NCBI GenBank assembly: GCA_016869695.1
Contig: VGDN01000044.1
Span: 1-8,400 of the forward strand
Length of the DNA stretch: 8,400 nucleotides
Direction: 5' to 3'
Source: Alphaproteobacteria bacterium
GTDB taxonomy: Bacteria; Pseudomonadota; Alphaproteobacteria; Rickettsiales; UBA1997
A program made the translations under genes and the position numbers. Shown here one piece after another: positions 1-8,400 of the stretch. Positions within the stretch are counted from its first letter, which is position 1. Each line of letters begins with the position of its first letter. The notes below the pieces were generated by a model. The model did no database searches, had not been told where the DNA came from, and saw only the letters and a list, made by a program, of their open reading frames with translations.

Positions 1-293
1 TTTAAATCTGACTTAATCACGAATCTTTTTTCTTTTTTCCCGCCGGAATCAGAAACCATTCTACGCTCTACAACCCGAGCTACACAGCTGCGTTTAAGTC
101 GCTTATTTTTTTGCATAGGATGTACGTCAAAACGTACATATTCGACATCTTCAAGATAAAAACTTTCAATGTTTAAAGCGTGTAGCGATGAGGTTTTGGC
201 GCCGGTGTCAATCTTGCCCTTAATCGCTGGCAACCCTAGACAGGGCAGCTCAAACCACTCCTTCCAACCAATTGTTTTCTCCCCGTTCTTCAT
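1..293 (-). CDS. RimB-like retropepsin / ATP-dependent zinc protease family protein, N-terminal part
   Basis: The reading frame starts at ATG 293-291 and is open to the left edge, giving 97 codons with the C-terminus missing. The protein opens with GWKEWFELPCLGLPAIKGKI followed by DTGAKTSSLHA. This is the hallmark of the family called ATP-dependent zinc protease or RimB (PF05618, COG4067): a retropepsin-like fold with an Asp-Thr-Gly motif, here Asp29-Thr30-Gly31. Later the segment VARVVERRMVSDSGG also fits the family. In many proteobacteria relatives sit next to rimK and act on the glutamate tail of ribosomal protein S6; the function of this copy is inferred only. The start overlaps the kdsB stop as ATGA, so translation is probably coupled to kdsB. 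No independent ribosome binding site is evident. Confidence 0.85.
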   Translation of the reverse strand, partial: MKNGEKTIGWKEWFELPCLGLPAIKGKIDTGAKTSSLHALNIESFYLEDVEYVRFDVHPMQKNKRLKRSCVARVVERRMVSDSGGKKEKRFVIKSDL

Positions 294-1003
294 TGCTTGT
301 CCGTTATTATTTTTGTTATTGCCGCTAGATCTTCTCTGGTGTCGACGGAGAGCGGATGTGCATCGACAATCTCGACAAAAATCTTCATGCCATTTTCAAG
401 AGCGCGTAGTTGCTCAAGGCTCTCACGTCGCTCCAGCATTGACGGTGCAAGTTTCACAAATTTTTCTAAAGCGGATTTTTTGTAAGCGTAAATCCCGATG
501 TGATGAAGAAAATCTCCGTTACCGTGAGGAATGGGGCAACGAGAGAAATAAAGGGCTTGGCCATTTTCCGCGCGAGCAATTTTTACGACATTTGGATTGT
601 TGATCTCCGCTTCGTTCGTGATTCTCGAGGCAACTGTCGCGATGTCACAATCATGCACGAGAGTAGCGTTGGCGGCAGCGCGAATGACTTGTGGATCGAT
701 ATCAGGAAGATCGCCCTGCAGATTTACGACCACTGAGAAATCGCCACCCAAGGCTCGCAGTGCTGCGTAAATCCTATCCGTTCCAGAAGGAAGCTTGGGA
801 TCGGTAACCACAAATTTTGCACCAATTTTTTTTGCCTCATTGGCGATTTCTTCACCATCGCAAGCAATCACTACTTCGCCAAGATTTGCCGCGCACGCTT
901 GTTCATAAACTCGTTGGATCATCGTTTTGCCAAGAATATCGGCGAGTGGTTTGTTTGGTAAGCGCGTTGAAGCAAGACGCGCAGGGATTGCGATTAGAAT
1001 CAT
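290..1003 (-). CDS. kdsB: 3-deoxy-manno-octulosonate cytidylyltransferase (CMP-KDO synthetase)
   Basis: KdsB activates KDO with CTP to give CMP-KDO, the sugar donor for the inner core of lipopolysaccharide; it acts in the cytoplasm. The 237 residues show the expected order of motifs: the nucleotide-binding IPARLASTRLPNKPL at 6-20, LPSGTDRI at 71-78, LQGDLP at 95-100 (its Asp belongs to the metal-binding QGD), YFSRCPIPHG at 152-161, HHIGIYAY at 167-174, the ERRESLEQLR helix at 191-200, and VDTREDL at 220-226 near the end. The length is slightly below the usual 245-250. Upstream of the ATG the sequence is A/T-rich with no Shine-Dalgarno. The gene is divergent from tRNA-Lys and overlaps the following RimB-like gene by 4 bases. 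It implies that the organism makes LPS with KDO. Confidence 0.95.
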   Translation of the reverse strand: MILIAIPARLASTRLPNKPLADILGKTMIQRVYEQACAANLGEVVIACDGEEIANEAKKIGAKFVVTDPKLPSGTDRIYAALRALGGDFSVVVNLQGDLPDIDPQVIRAAANATLVHDCDIATVASRITNEAEINNPNVVKIARAENGQALYFSRCPIPHGNGDFLHHIGIYAYKKSALEKFVKLAPSMLERRESLEQLRALENGMKIFVEIVDAHPLSVDTREDLAAITKIITDKQ

Positions 1004-1011
1004 TTTTAATT

Positions 1012-1026
1012 TTTTTGATTTTGGAT
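1012..1026. repeat. 15-base inverted-repeat partner of the motif at 1238-1252
   Basis: TTTTTGATTTTGGAT here is the exact reverse complement of ATCCAAAATCAAAAA at 1238-1252. The pair flanks tRNA-Lys on both sides. The motif is low in complexity, so it may be a remnant of a small repeat family or chance. Confidence 0.5.
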
Positions 1027-1058
1027 TTGGTGATCAGCGCTGTTTATCTAAGCTGGGG

Positions 1059-1086
1059 TTGATTATTTTTTCGCCATAAATTTAAT
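1059..1086 (+). promoter_or_regulatory. Likely sigma-70 type promoter for tRNA-Lys and downstream genes
   Basis: TTGATT at 1059-1064 and TTTAAT at 1081-1086 are separated by 16 bases, resembling TTGACA and TATAAT. A start near 1093 would leave a 5' leader of about 13 bases before the tRNA at 1106. No strong terminator is seen between this point and thiC, so the same promoter could feed the whole plus-strand run. The call rests on consensus matching only. Confidence 0.4.
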
Positions 1087-1105
1087 GCGCCGCCCTTCTT
1101 TTTGG

Positions 1106-1181
1106 GAGCACGTAGCTCAGTCGGTAGAGCACCTCACTTTTAATGAGGTTGTCGCTGGTTCGATTCCAGCCGTGCTCACCA
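1106..1181 (+). tRNA. tRNA-Lys (anticodon UUU), CCA encoded
   Basis: A full cloverleaf can be drawn. The acceptor stem is GAGCACG (1106-1112) with CGTGCTC (1171-1177). The D-arm is GCTC/GAGC. The anticodon stem is CCTCA/TGAGG with the 7-base loop CTTTTAA, which puts TTT at 1139-1141. The T-arm is GCTGG/CCAGC with loop TTCGATT. The discriminator is A1178 and CCA is encoded at 1179-1181. It reads AAA and AAG lysine codons. All stems pair without mismatch, so the gene should be functional. Confidence 0.97.
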
Positions 1182-1225
1182 AATTTTTAGGGGTTAGGGG
1201 TAAGTTGGTAAGTGGTAAGAAGATT

Positions 1226-1253
1226 CCAAAATCAAAAATCCAAAATCAAAAAT
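1226..1253. repeat. Two tandem copies of a 14-base A-rich repeat
   Basis: CCAAAATCAAAAAT occurs at 1226-1239 and again at 1240-1253, followed by a partial third copy. The same motif lies inverted at 1012-1026 beside kdsB. The stretch just before it (1190-1220) is also repetitive, with GGGGTTAGGGG and GTAAGTTGGTAAGTGGTAAG. No gene is seen between tRNA-Lys and the array at 1265. Confidence 0.7.
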
Positions 1254-1264
1254 CAGAAATTTAC

Positions 1265-1416
1265 TGGGGCGTAGCCAAGTGAGGTTTTATTTCCTGGGCA
1301 GCGGTTTTTTTGGTACCGCCACTCGTAGGTTCGACAATCCGCGCAGCGGATTGCAACTCACTCAACTCATGCGGCGCAGCCGCAAAAAAAGATTGTGAGT
1401 AATCCTGTCGCCCTAA
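1265..1416 (+). pseudogene. Interrupted tRNA-Gln copy 1 (D-loop and T-loop insertions)
   Basis: It aligns with the intact tRNA-Gln at 1645-1716 from the acceptor TGGGGCG to the discriminator A. In the D-loop, GTAA is replaced by AGGTTTTATTTCCTG (net 11 extra bases). The anticodon stem is unchanged, but the loop has 9 bases because of two extra T's. After GTAGGTTCGA in the T-arm, a 67-base palindromic segment is inserted (1335-1401). The 3' half then resumes as ATCCTGTCGCCCTA, differing from the intact gene at two positions; both are C to T and leave G-U pairs in the T-stem and acceptor stem. GAA stands where CCA would be. It is unlikely to make a normal tRNA unless the inserts are removed. 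Confidence 0.85.
1335..1401 (+). mobile_element. 67-base palindromic insert in the T-loop of tRNA-Gln copy 1
   Basis: The insert begins with the hairpin CAATCCGC-GCA-GCGGATTG (1335-1353) and contains a second one, GCGGC-GCA-GCCGC (1371-1383). Both have a GCA triloop. ACTCAC (1357-1362) can pair with GTGAGT (1395-1400) around the second hairpin, and a terminal GATTG can compete for the opening CAATC. The exact ends shift by a base because the flanks match. It resembles small palindromic elements such as those of Rickettsia in size and structure; I do not recognise the family. It is far too short for a group I or II intron. Confidence 0.6.
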
Positions 1417-1455
1417 GAAATCCTGGGAGTAGGATGAGTTTCTGTTTAAAAATAT

Positions 1456-1605
1456 TGGGGCGTAGCCAAGTGAGGTTTTATTTCCTGGGCAGCGGTTTTT
1501 GGTACCGCCACTCGTAGGTTCGACAATCCGCGCAGCGGATTGCAACTCACTCAACTCATGCGGCGCAGCCGCAAAAAAAGATTGTGAATAATCCTGTCGC
1601 CCTAA
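1456..1605 (+). pseudogene. Interrupted tRNA-Gln copy 2 (D-loop and T-loop insertions)
   Basis: This copy has the same build as copy 1, but its anticodon loop has the normal 7 bases with TTG, identical to the intact gene. The D-loop replacement lies at 1473-1487 and the T-loop insert at 1524-1590. The 3' half resumes at 1591 with the same two C to T changes, and GAA stands in place of CCA. The base-paired parts of the cloverleaf are intact once both inserts are ignored. Confidence 0.85.
1524..1590 (+). mobile_element. 67-base palindromic insert in the T-loop of tRNA-Gln copy 2
   Basis: Identical to the insert in copy 1 except for one base (A at 1588, where copy 1 has G at 1399), which breaks one pair of the outer ACTCAC/GTGAGT stem. 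The two GCA-triloop hairpins are unchanged. The copies probably arose by duplication of the whole unit rather than by two insertions. Confidence 0.6.
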
Positions 1606-1644
1606 GAAATCCTGGGAGTAGGATGAGTTTCTGTTTAAAAATAT

Positions 1645-1719
1645 TGGGGCGTAGCCAAGTGGTAAGGCAGCGGTTTTTGGTACCGCCACTCGTAGGTTCG
1701 AATCCTGCCGCCCCAACCA
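1645..1719 (+). tRNA. tRNA-Gln (anticodon UUG), CCA encoded
   Basis: The intact cloverleaf has acceptor TGGGGCG (1645-1651) with CGCCCCA (1709-1715), D-stem GCC/GGC, and anticodon stem GCGGT/ACCGC with loop TTTTGGT that places TTG at 1677-1679. The T-arm is GTAGG/CCTGC (one T-G pair) with loop TTCGAAT. The discriminator is A1716 and CCA follows at 1717-1719. The U1-A72 start of the acceptor stem is typical of bacterial tRNA-Gln. The pntA part 2 start codon lies 16 bases past the CCA, so 3' processing of this tRNA probably defines the 5' end of that mRNA. Confidence 0.96.
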
Positions 1720-1735
1720 AAACTGCGTAAATCCA

Positions 1736-4567
<2,832 letters not shown>

Positions 4568-4570
4568 GTG

Positions 4571-4576
4571 ACCTCC
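4571..4576 (-). promoter_or_regulatory. Ribosome binding site of the cyclophilin gene
   Basis: On the minus strand GGAGGT ends 3 bases before the ATG at 4567. It is one of the strongest Shine-Dalgarno sequences in the window. It decides the start: translation begins at MKK, upstream of the inserted element, so the element is truly translated. Confidence 0.75.
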
Positions 4577-4685
4577 AAAAAACGCGCGGCCTTCTAGAGG
4601 TAAAAAATTCTTTGGCTAGCCTTTAATATTTCGGTTTTTAGCTTGTGCAGCCTCTCCCCCGGGAGGGTCTATTAACCACAAATTC

Positions 4686-4690
4686 AGGAG
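4686..4690 (+). promoter_or_regulatory. Ribosome binding site of ssb
   Basis: AGGAG lies 7 bases before the ssb ATG at 4698, ideal spacing for a Shine-Dalgarno, and fixes the start. Confidence 0.75.
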
Positions 4691-4697
4691 CATTCTT

Positions 4698-5153
4698 ATG
4701 TCAATCAACAAGGTCATTTTAATCGGTAACGTCGGACAAGATCCGGAAATTCGTTCAATGGCTGATGGTCGCGAAGTTGCGAATTTTTCGCTTGCCACCT
4801 CTGAAAACTGGAAAGACAAAAATACTGGCGAGAAGCGAGAAAAAACCGAATGGCATCGTGTTGTAGTTTTCTCGCAAGGCTTGGTCGGGGTGATCAAAAA
4901 TTACGTAAAGAAAGGCACTAAGCTTTACATCGAAGGTGCGCTACAAACCAGAAAATGGACTGATAATCAAGGCATCGAGCGCTTCAGCACCGAAATCGCC
5001 TTACAAAATTTTAACTCGAGCTTGCAGATCCTCGATTCACGCGATCGCAACAACAGCGGTAGCCAAGATCGTTCTGATTACTCACAAAATAAATCCCGCA
5101 ACAACAACACCAACATCGCAGTAGAAGAAACCGATGATGAGATTCCGTTTTAG
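4698..5153 (+). CDS. ssb: Single-stranded DNA-binding protein
   Basis: SSB coats single-stranded DNA during replication, repair and recombination and recruits partner proteins. The 151 residues have the usual layout. An OB-fold at about 1-112 starts MSINKVILIGNVGQDPEIR and includes EKTEWHRVVVF and KKGTKLYIEGALQTRKW. A short flexible linker rich in Asn, Ser, Gln and Arg follows (about 113-140). The acidic tip DDEIPF forms the last six residues and docks repair and replication partners. The length is typical of alphaproteobacteria. nuoG follows after 18 bases on the same strand, so the two are likely co-transcribed although unrelated in function. Confidence 0.97.
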   Translation: MSINKVILIGNVGQDPEIRSMADGREVANFSLATSENWKDKNTGEKREKTEWHRVVVFSQGLVGVIKNYVKKGTKLYIEGALQTRKWTDNQGIERFSTEIALQNFNSSLQILDSRDRNNSGSQDRSDYSQNKSRNNNTNIAVEETDDEIPF

Positions 5154-5171
5154 TTTTAGCGACAACAATCA

Positions 5172-7127
5172 ATGCTTACAGTCACAATCAATGGCAAAGC
5201 CGTAACCATTCCTGACGGTTTAACGATTATCCAAGCTTGCGAAGTTGCTGATGTTGAGATCCCTCGTTTTTGCTATCACGAACGCTTAGCGATCGCCGGA
5301 AACTGCCGCATGTGTTTGGTAGAAGTTGAGGGGATGCCACCAAAGCCTGTGGCCTCTTGCGCCATGCCAGCTGCGGATGGAATGAAGATTCACACCGATA
5401 CGCCAATGGTGAAAAAAGCACGCGAAGGGGTGATGGAATTTTTGCTTGCTAACCATCCGCTTGATTGCCCGATTTGTGACCAGGGCGGCGAGTGCGATTT
5501 ACAGGATCAGGCCTACCAATATGGCAAAGGCAAGAGTGCATATCACGAGCATAAAAGAGCGGTGAAAGACAAGAATATGGGGCCGCTGATCAAGACGCAG
5601 ATGACACGTTGCATCCACTGCACACGCTGTGTGCGTTTCATCGAAGATGTTGCTGGAACTTGCGAAATTGGTGCGGTTAATCGCGGCGAAAATATGGAAA
5701 TCACGACCTATCTTGAACATGGGATTAAGTCAGAACTCTCGGGAAACATAATCGACCTATGCCCCGTCGGCGCTCTCACTTCTAAGCCTTACGCCTTTAA
5801 AGTCAGAAGCTGGGAACTGCAAAAAACCGAAAGTATCGACGTGATGGATGCGGTCGGAAGCAACATCCGCATTGATTCGCGCGGTATCGAAGTAATGCGC
5901 ATTTTGCCGCGTGTGAATGAAGAGATTAACGAAGAATGGATCTCCGACAAAACGCGTTTCTGCTATGATGGTCTGAAATATCAGCGCCTCGACAAGCCAT
6001 ATGTTAAGCGCGAAGGCAAGCTCCAAGCAGCAAGTTTTGCTGATGCCGGCAAAGCCATCACTGAAGTGATTAAGGTTGTTAAGCCTAGTGAAATCGCGGT
6101 GTTGAGTGGGCAGCTTTCTTCTGCCGACGAAGTTTTTGCGCTCAAACAAATCTGCGAAAAGCTCGGAGTAAAAAATTTCGATTGCCGCTTGAAGGGTGAG
6201 AAGCTTAGTGCCGCGGACTCCGCTTCATATTTATTCAACACGAAGATTTCTGGAATTGACCAAGCCGATTCCTGTTTATTGATAGGGGTTAATCCGCGTA
6301 AAGACGCGCCAATCCTTAATGCACGCCTAAGAAAGAGATTTTTAACCAAGCAGCTAAAAATCGCGGCGATCGGTGTAAATGCTGACTTGACCTATGGTTA
6401 CGAAAATCTTGGAGATGATGTCTCACTTCTCAAAAACTTCCGCCTGCAAGGCAAAAATCCGATGTTGATCTTGGGTCACGATATGGTCGCGCGTCCAGAC
6501 GGAGAGCTGGTACTTAATCTGGCTAAGAAAATCGCCGAAGACTCAAACATGATTCGCGAAGACTGGAATGGCTTTAACTTTTTATCAAAATCAACCGGCC
6601 TGATTAACGGCTTGGCGACTGGTTTCGTTGGCGATTCCAACATCTCTGAAATCCTGAAAAAAACTGAAAATGGCGAAATCAAAATTGTGATTCTGCACGC
6701 GGTTGATGACGAGATCGATTTCACCAAACTGAAAAATGCTTTCGTGGTTTATATTGGAAGTCACGGCGATCGCGGCGCGCATATTGCTGATGTGATATTG
6801 CCAGCAGCGGCTTACAGCGAAAAAACAGCGATTTACATCAATCTCGAAGGATGCGCACAAACCACGTCCCGCGCGGTTTTCGCTCCAGGCGAAGCCAAAA
6901 CAGATTTGGAGATTCTTGCCGAGTTAGCAGAAAAACTTGGCTTTGAGTTAAAGAAAAATCCTGACCTACAACATCTCGCCAAGCTAGGCTGGATCAAGTC
7001 TTGCGACCTGTCAGAAAATCTCACAACAGAAAAAATCGTCACCCAAGATTTCGATTTCTATCTCACCAATCCAATCGCTAGAGCTTCTCGCACCTTAAAT
7101 AAATGCAGTTCTGAATTGCAGAGCTAA
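5172..7127 (+). CDS. nuoG: NADH-quinone oxidoreductase subunit G
   Basis: NuoG is the large iron-sulphur subunit of the peripheral arm of respiratory complex I, carrying electrons from NuoF towards NuoI and NuoB. The N-terminal 2Fe-2S domain has Cys34, Cys45, Cys48 and Cys63. The N5 4Fe-4S site has His95, Cys99, Cys102 and Cys108. The second 4Fe-4S cluster has Cys147, Cys150, Cys153 and Cys197. From about 220 to the end lies the degenerate molybdopterin-oxidoreductase domain, with GSHGDRGAHIADVILPAAAY and a stretch like other alphaproteobacterial NuoG. The extra N7 cluster cysteines of some bacteria are absent, as is usual here. The 651 residues are slightly short of the usual 670-690. No clear Shine-Dalgarno precedes the ATG. 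nuoF and nuoH, its usual neighbours, are not present; ssb lies upstream and a convergent protease gene downstream. Confidence 0.96.
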   Translation: MLTVTINGKAVTIPDGLTIIQACEVADVEIPRFCYHERLAIAGNCRMCLVEVEGMPPKPVASCAMPAADGMKIHTDTPMVKKAREGVMEFLLANHPLDCPICDQGGECDLQDQAYQYGKGKSAYHEHKRAVKDKNMGPLIKTQMTRCIHCTRCVRFIEDVAGTCEIGAVNRGENMEITTYLEHGIKSELSGNIIDLCPVGALTSKPYAFKVRSWELQKTESIDVMDAVGSNIRIDSRGIEVMRILPRVNEEINEEWISDKTRFCYDGLKYQRLDKPYVKREGKLQAASFADAGKAITEVIKVVKPSEIAVLSGQLSSADEVFALKQICEKLGVKNFDCRLKGEKLSAADSASYLFNTKISGIDQADSCLLIGVNPRKDAPILNARLRKRFLTKQLKIAAIGVNADLTYGYENLGDDVSLLKNFRLQGKNPMLILGHDMVARPDGELVLNLAKKIAEDSNMIREDWNGFNFLSKSTGLINGLATGFVGDSNISEILKKTENGEIKIVILHAVDDEIDFTKLKNAFVVYIGSHGDRGAHIADVILPAAAYSEKTAIYINLEGCAQTTSRAVFAPGEAKTDLEILAELAEKLGFELKKNPDLQHLAKLGWIKSCDLSENLTTEKIVTQDFDFYLTNPIARASRTLNKCSSELQS

Positions 7128-7218
7128 TCAAAAGACGGGTTATTTTTTTCCGTTATTATTCCTAAGTGGTGTAAGAATCATCATTATTGACTTGTGCGGT
7201 GTTTCTTGGCGAGCTTTA
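7128..7218. other. Convergent intergenic spacer without a clear terminator
   Basis: This 91-base A/T-rich gap separates the ends of nuoG and the minus-strand protease gene. The best hairpin is ACGG/CCGT (near 7136 and 7151) around a T-rich loop; with only 4 pairs it is not a convincing terminator in either direction. Confidence 0.4.
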
Positions 7219-8400
7219 TCAGCCACCACGACCACCACCCTTTGAGGCCTCTGATGCTTCTTTAGCTGAAGATCCAATTATTACATCATCTAAACTTTTG
7301 ATTGCTTTAGATTGCTTCTCCCTGAGCTCTGCACCCCGCCCTTCTGAGCCAGCTAACTCTTTTCCTAATTCCTCTTTTAATTCGTTGATTCCTTGTCCGG
7401 TTTTTTTTGATTCATCGAGAGCGTCGACAAATTTTGCTAAATTATCCGCTGTGTAAACCCCACAATTATGACCATCATTTTGTTGACGTACTGTCATGTC
7501 GACTATTTTGATTCCTTGCCCCTCTAAGCTCGCTCTTAAGTCTCGATGCATTTCATTGCCAAAAGGATCGTTGTGAAGGAATACCAAATTTCCTTTACCA
7601 TCTTTAGCCATCGCACCACCAACCCAATGGTTATCGCCAATCTGAAATCCCATCAAACATGTCTTACCAGCTTTTGCCGATTCTTTTGCTGAGTTGATTC
7701 GGTCGCCCAAAAGTTCTGAACTAAGTTCTTCTGGTAAGTGATCTCCAATCGGAATCGATCCGCATAATTCAACATCTTTTCTATTTGGATATTTTAGGCT
7801 TGTGGCGGCGGCTTTCATCAAGCGATCATCATCATACCATTCTGTGTCTACTGAATTCTTTCGAATTGACTCAATTAATCCTGCTGCTTCTGCTTCTTTC
7901 TTGGCTTTATTGAAAGCGCTTTTTGATTCTTCACCATTTTTGTGCCCTTGATGTTCGCTTCCGTCTTGTTCTGTTTCGTGTTCTTGATCGTTGTCACCTA
8001 TTTTAAAATCGTTTTTCTTTCTGTGTCCGCCATCAGAAACTCCCCTCCAAATATTAAGCGCACCTAGCAGATCACTCATGTCGTTAACAAAGTCTGTCAT
8101 GGGCTTACTGCGATCAATTGGATTTCCATTTTTGTCGACAGTATAACTTATTGAGACCATATTTCCTCTGCGTGAAACGCTGTAAGGAATGCCTTTTGCA
8201 TCTAGCTCTTCGATGTCATGTTTGAGTTCGCCTTTGTAATAGTCGCCAAGATCTTCTTTAGCTTTTTCACTATTTTTTTTTCTTTCATCGGCTCGTTCTC
8301 TTTCGATCCCGGATAATGTTGATTTTTTTTCCGCGAGTTCGTTTTCAATTTCCTTTTTCTCTTTCTCGGAGGAGGCTCCCTTTAATCTTGTTTCTAAGTC
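7219..8400 (-). CDS. Ulp1/C48-like (CE clan) cysteine protease, probable host-directed effector, C-terminal part
   Basis: The frame is open from the right edge to TGA at 7221-7219, at least 393 codons; the Met at 8160 is only an internal Met. The first 80 or so residues (8400-8161) are dense in Glu and Lys, probably coiled coil. A hydrophilic linker follows, then a protease domain. Numbering from the Met at 8160: W108-Y-D-D-D resembles the Ulp1 entry motif. His178 in DNHWVGG, Asp198 in FLHNDPFGN, Gln227 in RQQNDGHNCGVY and Cys233 in NCGVY match the His-Asp-Gln-Cys catalytic set of Ulp1-type peptidases. The tail is charged and ends in GGGRGG. Such enzymes in bacteria usually remove ubiquitin, SUMO or NEDD8 from host proteins; the substrate here is unknown. 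Codon use looks A/T-richer than in neighbouring genes, hinting at transfer. No secretion signal can be judged without the N-terminus. Confidence 0.8.
   Translation of the reverse strand, partial: DLETRLKGASSEKEKKEIENELAEKKSTLSGIERERADERKKNSEKAKEDLGDYYKGELKHDIEELDAKGIPYSVSRRGNMVSISYTVDKNGNPIDRSKPMTDFVNDMSDLLGALNIWRGVSDGGHRKKNDFKIGDNDQEHETEQDGSEHQGHKNGEESKSAFNKAKKEAEAAGLIESIRKNSVDTEWYDDDRLMKAAATSLKYPNRKDVELCGSIPIGDHLPEELSSELLGDRINSAKESAKAGKTCLMGFQIGDNHWVGGAMAKDGKGNLVFLHNDPFGNEMHRDLRASLEGQGIKIVDMTVRQQNDGHNCGVYTADNLAKFVDALDESKKTGQGINELKEELGKELAGSEGRGAELREKQSKAIKSLDDVIIGSSAKEASEASKGGGRGG

Larger units (their letters stand above)
1265..1644 (+). repeat. Tandem duplication: two 189-191 base units carrying interrupted tRNA-Gln copies
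   Basis: Unit 1 (1265-1455, 191 bases) and unit 2 (1456-1644, 189 bases) differ only by two extra T's in the anticodon-loop T-run of unit 1 and by one G/A change (1399 versus 1588). Each unit begins with the 5' part of the tRNA-Gln that lies intact at 1645. Each ends with a 39-base spacer containing an imperfect hairpin (AGAAATCCT, loop, AGGA, bulge, TTTCT), so the same spacer precedes unit 2 and the intact tRNA. The near identity points to recent amplification by unequal crossing-over between tRNA-Gln copies. Minus-strand frames here code for phrases such as GRQDSNLR, well-known false translations of tRNA antisense, and are not genes. Confidence 0.95.
4568..4697. promoter_or_regulatory. Divergent intergenic region between cyclophilin and ssb
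   Basis: This 130-base region must hold both divergent promoters, but no pair of -35 and -10 boxes is convincing on either strand. It contains the perfect 8-base palindrome GGCTAGCC (4614-4621) and a small GC-rich hairpin, CTCCC-CC-GGGAG, near 4654-4665. TAAAAAATTCTTTG at 4601-4614 is a 14-base exact repeat of 4507-4520 inside the neighbouring palindromic element. Confidence 0.4.

Noticed and set aside
169..736. Plus-strand reading frames opposite kdsB and the RimB-like gene
   Set aside because: They lie antisense to two well-supported genes and show no family features.
1265..1605. Group I or group II intron in tRNA-Gln
   Set aside because: The inserts are 67 bases and about 11 bases, far too short for a self-splicing intron, and they sit in the T-loop and D-loop rather than the anticodon loop.
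1265..1644. CRISPR-like array
   Set aside because: There are only two long units in direct tandem, with no unique spacers between short repeats and no cas genes.
4643..4675. Promoter TTGTGC ... TATTAA for ssb
   Set aside because: The spacing of 21 bases is too long for a standard promoter and the boxes match poorly.
7128..7218. Bidirectional terminator between nuoG and the protease gene
   Set aside because: The best stem has only four pairs around a long T-rich loop.
7219..8160. Protease gene starting at the Met at 8160
   Set aside because: The same frame has no stop between 8160 and 8400 and continues with Glu/Lys-rich coding-like sequence, and no good ribosome binding site precedes this Met, so it is probably internal.

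Overview
The window looks like part of an alphaproteobacterial chromosome. The signs are a three-subunit style transhydrogenase fragment (PntA part 2 as a separate gene), a NuoG of about 650 residues, an SSB of about 150 residues and a short KdsB. KdsB implies a lipopolysaccharide-bearing Gram-negative. A Ulp1/C48-type cysteine protease at the right edge and palindromic elements sitting inside genes suggest a host-associated lineage of the Rickettsiales/Holosporales sort. That placement is inference, because no rRNA or other decisive marker is present.

Left part (1-1003, minus strand): kdsB is followed, with a 4-base ATGA overlap, by a RimB-like retropepsin/'ATP-dependent zinc protease' family gene that runs off the left edge. 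Middle-left (1059-3858, plus strand): a likely promoter, tRNA-Lys(UUU), two tandem 190-base units that each hold a tRNA-Gln copy interrupted in the D-loop and T-loop, an intact tRNA-Gln(UUG), pntA part 2 starting only 16 bases after the tRNA CCA end, and thiC overlapping pntA by ATGA.

Middle (3851-7127): a secreted cyclophilin on the minus strand, whose stop overlaps the thiC stop and whose signal peptide has been split in frame by a palindromic element of about 160 bases. Divergent from it are ssb and a stand-alone nuoG. Right edge (7219-8400, minus strand): the C-terminal part of a large protein with a Glu/Lys-rich N-terminal segment, a CE-clan (Ulp1-like) protease domain with a visible His-Asp-Gln-Cys set, and a Gly-rich tail. 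Its reading frame stays open to the window edge.

The housekeeping genes are ordinary in content but oddly placed: pntA part 2 lacks pntA part 1 and pntB, nuoG lacks nuoF and nuoH, and thiC lacks other thi genes and a TPP riboswitch. This scrambled order fits a genome with much rearrangement. The most notable signals are the in-frame palindromic insertion in the cyclophilin, the interrupted tRNA-Gln array, and the Ulp1-like protease.
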